NCBI RefSeq assembly: GCF_026151165.2
Contig: NZ_CP117849.1
Location: 3,968,001-4,032,000 of the forward strand
DNA: 64,000 nt
Source: Cryobacterium sp. SO2
GTDB taxonomy: Bacteria; Actinomycetota; Actinomycetes; Actinomycetales; Microbacteriaceae
Direction: 5' to 3'
Shown in pieces: positions 59,551 through 64,000 of this stretch (the first letter of the stretch is position 1; the number at the start of each line of letters is the position of its first letter). Position numbers and translations under genes: made by a program. Below the pieces are notes generated by a model that was not told the origin of the DNA, did not search any database, and saw only the letters and a list, made by a program, of their open reading frames with translations.

Positions 59551-60756
59551 TCAGCTGCCGAAGGAGCGGGGGGCCAGCTGGTGCTGCAGCACCAGGGCGG
59601 CGGCGCCCACGGCCGCGGCATCCGTGGCGTGGGTGGAGAGCCGCACCTCCACACCGTGCCGGGCCTTGGCGAAGAATCCCTCGTCGAGCCGTTTCTGCAG
59701 GATCTCGACATAGATCGACCCAGCGATGGCCACCGACGGCCCGGCCAGCACTACGCAGTCGAGGTCGAAGAGGTTCGCGGCGATCAGCACCGCTTCGGCC
59801 AGGTCCTGCGCCGAGTGGGCGATGGCCGCCACGGCCACCGGGTCGCCCAGCAGGGCGGCGGTGGAGATCAGGGTGAAGTCGGCGATGGGGTCGGTGCCAC
59901 TCAGGGCGAGCGATGACGCCGCGCCGGCATCAAGCGCCCGCTGCACGGCGGCGGCCACGCCGGCGGGGCCGGCCACACGCTCGAGGGTGTCCGGTGCGGC
60001 ACCGCTCCGCGGCGCGTTCATCCACATCTGGCCCAATTCGCCCACGTTGGAGCTCGCCCCACGGAAGACCGTGCCGCCCAGGAGTATCCCGGCACCGATG
60101 CCGGCGCCCATGTACACCGCGCACATCGTCGAGGCGTCCGGCACGTCGCCGCCCCAGAACTCGCCCACGGCGGAGGTGGTGCCGTCGTTGTCGAGAAGCA
60201 CCGGCCGGCCTGTAGCCTCCTCCAGCGCGTCCCGGAGGGGGTAATCCGACCACTGCGGCAGCGTGGGCGGCGACAGAAGCACGCCCCGGTCGAGGTCCAT
60301 CGAGCCCGGGGCGGCCAGCCCCACGCCGATGACGGCCTGCCCGTCGATGCCGAGATCGTCGATCAACTGGTTGGCGCTCACGGCCATGCGCTGGATCACG
60401 TCGGCGGGTGGGGAATCCTCGGCGCCGCGGGTGCGCAACCGACCCACGATCGCGCCGCCGAGGTTGGTGACGACGTAGGTGAGCGAGTCGACGCCGAGCT
60501 GGATGCCCACGGCGAACCGGGCGGTGGGATTGATGTCCAGCAGCACCCGCGGTTTGCCGCCGGTGGAGAGATCGCGGCCGACCTCGATGACGAGGCCGTC
60601 GGTGAGCAGCTGCCGCATCACATTGGTCATGGTGGCGGGCGTGAGTCCGGTGAGCGTGGCCAGCTCCACCCGGCTGATCGGGCCGGCCGAGCGCACGAAG
60701 TCGAGCACCAGGGCGCGACTCGTCGTGAGCGTCAAGTTGGCTCCAGCGCGCGTCAT
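59551..60756 (-). CDS. ROK family transcriptional regulator
   Basis: A 401-aa protein: an N-terminal MarR/winged helix-turn-helix (about 15-75: SRVELATLTGLTPATMTNVMRQL) and a C-terminal ROK sugar-kinase-like domain (VGIQLGVDSLTYVVTNLGG, GVGLAAPGSMDLDRG, GAGIGAGILLGGTVFRG, SSNVGELGQMW). The usual zinc motif with three Cys is absent after GELGQM. It is divergent from a LacI-like protein, and an AT-rich promoter region lies between. It probably senses a sugar and represses the divergent gene. Confidence 0.85.
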   Translation of the reverse strand: MTRAGANLTLTTSRALVLDFVRSAGPISRVELATLTGLTPATMTNVMRQLLTDGLVIEVGRDLSTGGKPRVLLDINPTARFAVGIQLGVDSLTYVVTNLGGAIVGRLRTRGAEDSPPADVIQRMAVSANQLIDDLGIDGQAVIGVGLAAPGSMDLDRGVLLSPPTLPQWSDYPLRDALEEATGRPVLLDNDGTTSAVGEFWGGDVPDASTMCAVYMGAGIGAGILLGGTVFRGASSNVGELGQMWMNAPRSGAAPDTLERVAGPAGVAAAVQRALDAGAASSLALSGTDPIADFTLISTAALLGDPVAVAAIAHSAQDLAEAVLIAANLFDLDCVVLAGPSVAIAGSIYVEILQKRLDEGFFAKARHGVEVRLSTHATDAAAVGAAALVLQHQLAPRSFGS

Positions 60757-60787
60757 GTCCAGCCTCCTCGTCCCCACTATTCTAGAG

Positions 60788-60816
60788 TTGACTCGCTTAA
60801 TAAAGTGTTCAAAATA
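60788..60816 (+). promoter_or_regulatory. Candidate promoter of the LacI-like gene
   Basis: TTGACT (60788-60793) matches the -35 consensus well; a 17-bp spacer places AAAATA at 60811-60816 as the -10. It is AT-rich in a GC-rich region and overlaps CTTAATAAAG, a weakly symmetric site suited to the divergent ROK regulator. The -10 match is modest. Confidence 0.4.
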
Positions 60817-60833
60817 AGTAATCCGGGGAACCC

Positions 60834-61769
60834 ATGACCATCCAGGATGCATCGTTGGTGCGGCACAATGACACTGTGCCCGTTCTCTTCGATGCCTCCC
60901 CGCAATACGCGCCCCTCACCATCGGCACTGTCCTGCGAAGTTCCCCGCGTTTTCGCGGCGTCGAGCCGTTCTACTCCGAGTTCATCGCCGGCATGGAAGA
61001 CACCCTGCGGGCGACCAACGGGTCGGTGCTCGTGCACATCGCCAACAGTCTCGACGAAGAGATCGCCAGCTACCGCCGCTGGGCCGCCTCCGGGCACGTA
61101 TCGGCCATCGTGGTGCACGACCTCACCGAGAACGACGTGCGCGCCGCTACCCTGCACGACCTCGGCCTGCCCGCGCTGGTGCTCGGCGACCCCCTGCACA
61201 CCGACGACGCCGGGGTCGCGACGCTGCAGGTGGACAACTTCGAGGCGGTGACCCTGGCGGTGCACTACGCCGTCGAGCTGGGCCACCGGGTGATCGGCCG
61301 GGTCGCCGGTCCGAGCCACCTCGTGCACACCGGGGTGCGTACCCGGGCGTTCACCGAGGCCATCACCGCCAACGGCGCGACCGCCGTCACCGTGGCGGGC
61401 GACTATTCCGAACAGGGTGGCTTCGACGGCACCCGGGAACTGCTGAGCGGCTCGCCGCGGCCGACGATGATCCTCTTCGACAATGACCTGATGGCGATCG
61501 GCGGGTTGGCCTATGCCAGGGGGGCCGGCCTGGCGGTGCCCGCCGAGCTGTCGCTGCTGGCCTGGGACGACTCGAGCCTGTGCCGGCTGTCGACCCCGCC
61601 GCTATCGGTCATGCGCAGGGACGTGCACTGGCTGGGCGCGGCCGCGGCCGAGATGGTGCAGGAGCTCCTGGCCGGTCGTGCGCCCGGCTCGATTCCGGCC
61701 CCGGCCCCGCAGGTCGTCGCCCGAGGCACCACTGCTCCCCCGCTGGCCGCGGCCCCGCTCACTACCTAG
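60834..61769 (+). CDS. LacI-type sugar-binding protein lacking the DNA-binding domain
   Basis: A 311-aa protein corresponding to the periplasmic-binding-protein-like sensor of LacI regulators: IVVHDLTENDVRAA, DNFEAVTLAVHYAVELGHR, HTGVRTRAFTEAI, MILFDNDLMAIGGL and LSLLAWDDSSLCRL with PPLSVMRRDV. LacI proteins begin with about 55 residues of helix-turn-helix and hinge; here the sensor starts at about residue 30 and nothing upstream in this frame replaces it. It may act as a partner of the ROK regulator or be a truncated regulator. Confidence 0.78.
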   Translation: MTIQDASLVRHNDTVPVLFDASPQYAPLTIGTVLRSSPRFRGVEPFYSEFIAGMEDTLRATNGSVLVHIANSLDEEIASYRRWAASGHVSAIVVHDLTENDVRAATLHDLGLPALVLGDPLHTDDAGVATLQVDNFEAVTLAVHYAVELGHRVIGRVAGPSHLVHTGVRTRAFTEAITANGATAVTVAGDYSEQGGFDGTRELLSGSPRPTMILFDNDLMAIGGLAYARGAGLAVPAELSLLAWDDSSLCRLSTPPLSVMRRDVHWLGAAAAEMVQELLAGRAPGSIPAPAPQVVARGTTAPPLAAAPLTT

Positions 61770-61875
61770 CCCAGCGCAGCACGCCCAGCCGGAACACCCA
61801 AAGCTCCTGGCGGGCACTCGCATGAGTTCCGTTAGGGAAACAGTCTGCTGGCCGACGGGCTATTAGAACTGAACC

Positions 61876-61947
61876 ATGAAAATTGCAGATAGCTCCACAT
61901 CGGAGCCCCTCAAACCGAGCAACCGTGGCACGGGCTCGCGCTCATGA
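61876..61947 (+). CDS. 23-aa small ORF coupled to the unknown 194-aa gene
   Basis: ATG 61876 to TGA 61945-61947: MKIADSSTSEPLKPSNRGTG then SRS. The stop overlaps the ATG (61944) of the next ORF as ATGA, so translation of the two would be coupled. It may be a leader peptide. No homology can be judged at this length; it could be chance. Confidence 0.4.
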   Translation: MKIADSSTSEPLKPSNRGTGSRS

Positions 61948-62528
61948 CTCTCACCGCGATCATGCCCTCCCTCCGGCGCTCGATTCCCGACCCCCTCAAC
62001 CTCGACGCATGGCCGGAGTCCTCTCAGGTCACCACGACCGACGTCATCGTGTGCGGTGTCTCAATGACCCGGCTCGTCGAGGTGTGCCAGACACCGAGTG
62101 TGCACACAGCGGCTGCTGTCATCCCCGGCACGCACGGGCGCAGGTCGCCCTACCGGGACGCCGCCGTGGTCGTTGTGCGAGTCACCGCGGTCTTGAAGAA
62201 CTTCGATGCGGCCCGCGTTGTGCTCATCGACGCATGCCTGGACACGGTCAACGCCACGTGGCGAGAGACCCGACTCATCGGGCGAGCGTCCACGGTGAAG
62301 AGCACCGCGGCGATTCTGCTCTCCGGCGAATCCCACGAAACACCGAGCATCGGCCGCGGCGTGATGGAACTGCCCGACGATCTCCGGGAAGGCGACCTGC
62401 TCGCCATCCCCTGCACCGGTGTCGTCGCACTCCGGGACATCCGTGCCCGACCAACGGTGCTGACCGACACGATAGACACCCGCGAAGACAGCGCCGCCGA
62501 GTTCACCTGGCTGGCGCAGCTCGCATGA
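61944..62528 (+). CDS. Unknown protein, paralogue 1 of a tandem pair
   Basis: A 194-aa soluble protein. It aligns with the next gene over its length: MTLTAIMPSLRR with MTLMSSILARTP, VVLIDACLDTVNATWRET with VVWVDAELDHCRPNVSAA, LIGRAS with VVGRRS, and GDLLAIPCTGVVALRDIR with GDLIAVPCDGALPLSDVR. I know no domain with this pattern. The IPC/VPC cysteine is shared. It starts at an ATGA overlap with a 23-aa ORF. Confidence 0.68.
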   Translation: MTLTAIMPSLRRSIPDPLNLDAWPESSQVTTTDVIVCGVSMTRLVEVCQTPSVHTAAAVIPGTHGRRSPYRDAAVVVVRVTAVLKNFDAARVVLIDACLDTVNATWRETRLIGRASTVKSTAAILLSGESHETPSIGRGVMELPDDLREGDLLAIPCTGVVALRDIRARPTVLTDTIDTREDSAAEFTWLAQLA

Positions 62529-62568
62529 CCAATCCCACACACCATCGCAATCCCACGGAGGAGCACTC

Positions 62569-63141
62569 ATGACTCTCATGTCCAGCATCCTGGCCAGGAC
62601 TCCCCTGACGCACCGACCAGCCGACGTTGACAGTTGGCCGGAGGGCACCGTCCACACCGCAGATGATCTCATCATCAATGGGCTCTCCCTGGTTCGCGCC
62701 AGCCACGACCGGACTCCCGCAGTACGAATCGGCGCGGCTCCCGACGCCGCGGAACGGCACGGCACGTCGCCGGAACGATTCATCACCATTCTGCTGACCC
62801 GGGTGGAGGAGACCGGGTTCACCGATTCACATCGGCGCCGCGTCGTTTGGGTCGACGCCGAGCTGGACCACTGCCGCCCCAATGTGTCTGCAGCCCGCGT
62901 TGTCGGCCGTCGCAGCGGTGCTCACCTCAAGCGCATGCAACTGCGTCCCCGGCCCCAGGACGACATGCAGTGGGTCTGGCTACCAGCCGATGTGGTGGTC
63001 GGCGATCTGATCGCCGTGCCGTGCGACGGAGCCCTGCCTCTCAGCGACGTCCGTCGACACAGCGCCCGGCCGGGTCGTCGCGACGACGAGGGGCCCGACG
63101 AGCCGGATGATTTCCTGTTCGCCCACGCGTGCCTGAAATGA
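62569..63141 (+). CDS. Unknown protein, paralogue 2 of a tandem pair
   Basis: A 190-aa paralogue of the 61944 gene, 40 bp downstream, with CGGAGGAGCAC before the ATG. Shared blocks are DSWPEGTVHTADDLIINGLSL with DAWPESSQVTTTDVIVCGVSM, and the C-terminal GDLIAVPCDGALPLSDVR. The middle part differs. The paralogues keep similar lengths and starts but have diverged strongly. Its stop overlaps the ATG of a further small ORF. Confidence 0.68.
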   Translation: MTLMSSILARTPLTHRPADVDSWPEGTVHTADDLIINGLSLVRASHDRTPAVRIGAAPDAAERHGTSPERFITILLTRVEETGFTDSHRRRVVWVDAELDHCRPNVSAARVVGRRSGAHLKRMQLRPRPQDDMQWVWLPADVVVGDLIAVPCDGALPLSDVRRHSARPGRRDDEGPDEPDDFLFAHACLK

Positions 63142-63215
63142 CCCGCCGTGCCGAGCTTGAAGTGCCGCCGGTTGCCGCGCCGACGACGGGCATTGCCGTT
63201 GTGGCCCGTGACTGA
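63138..63215 (+). CDS. 25-aa small ORF coupled to paralogue 2
   Basis: ATG 63138 overlaps the TGA of the 190-aa gene (ATGA at 63138-63141) and runs to TGA 63213-63215: MTRRAELEVPPVAAPTTGIA then VVARD. It mirrors the 23-aa ORF in front of paralogue 1. It may be a real short product, or a chance overlap. Confidence 0.35.
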   Translation: MTRRAELEVPPVAAPTTGIAVVARD

Positions 63216-63253
63216 ACAACCGATTCGTCAGTCGGCTATCGCCTTCTGCTGAT

Positions 63254-63850
63254 TTACCAGCTGCCGGCTCCAGGTCCTCCTGGAGCCGGCGGCTGCGTTC
63301 TGGTGCGGGTCGAGTCCAGGTGATGCGCGGCGTCCGAGTACACGGCCGACCACACCATCTCGTGTTGCGCCGGCGTTGACCTGCCCTGCTGAATCGCATC
63401 GTCCGCGGTCGCCAGTATCGCGGCCATCGACGCCAGGTACCTGCACTCACGGGTGTGCCGGGAGTCGGGCACGAGGGTGGATCTGGCCGCAGTCAGTTCG
63501 AGGACCTGTTTCCGGACCGTGCCGGTGCCAGACGCCACAGCCACGGCCCCGACAACATAAAACGCGACGCAGCCGGTTCCGATGACCAGTCTCGAAGCGC
63601 CGGTCTCAGCAAGCACTGCGCACATACCCAACACGCCCACGAGGCCCAATATCGGCCAGCCGCGCCAGAGTCGCACCCATCGCCGTTGCCGAGCCGATAT
63701 CCCCGGCGGGTACAGCACGAGTCGGTAACCCACGCTGCCGTACCGGCCGACCGCAACGGTGTAGCTTCCCCACCGGCAACGCCAGTCAAGAATACGGGAG
63801 AGCCACCGGCCGAGCCTGGGTTCCGAACTGACCGTTCGCGCACTATTCAC
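63254..63850 (-). CDS. Conserved membrane protein (possibly DUF6611-like)
   Basis: A 198-aa protein from GTG 63850 with two hydrophobic segments (about 67-85 and 90-108). The N-terminal part (WGSYTVAVGRYGSVGYRLVLYPPG) and HTRECRYLASMAAILATADD near residue 135 resemble a small actinobacterial membrane family I believe is DUF6611, which I cannot confirm. The last 35 bp of the gene contain a 12-bp hairpin. The gene is convergent with the unknown paralogue operon. Confidence 0.55.
   Translation of the reverse strand: MNSARTVSSEPRLGRWLSRILDWRCRWGSYTVAVGRYGSVGYRLVLYPPGISARQRRWVRLWRGWPILGLVGVLGMCAVLAETGASRLVIGTGCVAFYVVGAVAVASGTGTVRKQVLELTAARSTLVPDSRHTRECRYLASMAAILATADDAIQQGRSTPAQHEMVWSAVYSDAAHHLDSTRTRTQPPAPGGPGAGSW
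63263..63290. terminator. 12-bp hairpin inside the 3' end of the membrane gene
   Basis: GCCGGCTCCAGG and CCTGGAGCCGGC flank TCCT, a strong perfect stem. It lies 48 bp after the last rightward small ORF, in a position to terminate the rightward operon, yet it is also within the coding end of the leftward gene. No U-tract follows. Confidence 0.55.
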
Positions 63851-64000
63851 CGTGCTAGCGTCCTCCTGGCGCGTCGCTGCTCGGAGAATCTATACGGAAC
63901 GCATGCGCCGAATCCGGTTTTTCATACGCTTTCCCTACGCCCCGCGTGCCCGCCGGAGGTGTGCGACGTTGTCAGCTGACGTGCACGTGCGGTCGTCGTT

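Noticed and set aside
63903..64000. Rightward ORF open to the window end, starting MRRIRFFIRFPYAPR
   Set aside because: Only 98 bases are visible with no clear ribosome site or domain; it cannot be told from a random frame.

Overview
The window is a GC-rich, densely coded chromosomal segment of an actinobacterium, most likely Microbacteriaceae (Cryobacterium-like). The grounds are high G+C at third codon positions, frequent GTG starts, many MLTR-, ROK-, GntR- and LacI-type regulators, an actinobacterial kdp operon, and a 105-aa protein family (GKFIYG start) that I associate with this family. There is no rRNA, tRNA, CRISPR array, transposase, integrase or phage gene. It reads as core and niche-adaptation chromosome rather than a mobile island. 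The first gene is cut by the left edge.

Layout. 1-2071: a 3-ketosteroid-dehydrogenase-like flavoprotein (partial) divergent from a TetR regulator across a perfect 22-bp operator, then a duplicated 67-bp palindromic repeat. 2168-7197: membrane protein, zinc-ribbon/MBL hydrolase, three conserved hypotheticals, a DnaA-box-like cluster, and two SRPBCC paralogues. 7342-12474: XRE-cupin regulator, a MalT-type LuxR regulator and a membrane-protein operon. 12438-16369: aldo/keto reductase with its MLTR regulator, a Nudix/DUF4406-like pair and a DeoR regulator. 16417-21696: an MFS exporter bracketed by inverted 66-bp palindromes, an MMPL transporter and an ammonium transporter. 22307-26054: a uronate-type cluster (tautomerase, FAH-fold enzyme, GPH sugar transporter, divergent kduI) with two IclR-like operators. 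26096-31584: LCP cell-wall ligase, SRPBCC, Dps, glgX and a lipoprotein.

31585-40030 is a complete K+ uptake operon: an extra 27-aa membrane peptide, kdpF, kdpA, kdpB, kdpC, and the sensor pair kdpD/kdpE. 40121-42274: DHA2-type efflux pump divergent from a MarR regulator. 42300-48172: a PepE homologue whose nucleophile serine is Asn, a hexose-6-P mutarotase, and a GntR-controlled nitrilase / APC permease / nitrilase operon. 48297-55683: lipoprotein, PRISE-like reductase, a MacB-like ABC exporter divergent from a NarL-type two-component system, and an SDR with an upstream MLTR regulator. 56816-61769: YdeI-like protein, a 43-Met/13-Cys copper-storage-like protein, an ACR3-like carrier, and a ROK regulator divergent from a LacI-type protein without a DNA-binding domain. 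61876-63215: a coupled array of two unknown paralogues framed by two tiny ORFs; a membrane protein follows on the opposite strand.

The most unusual structural signal is that intergenic regions carry at least five sequence families of 56-67-bp palindromes. They share one design: long arms interrupted by symmetric, equal-length mismatched patches. Copies occur in direct, inverted and dispersed arrangements. The most unusual genes are the 61876-63215 array, the Met-rich Cys protein, the extra kdp peptide and the Ser-to-Asn PepE.
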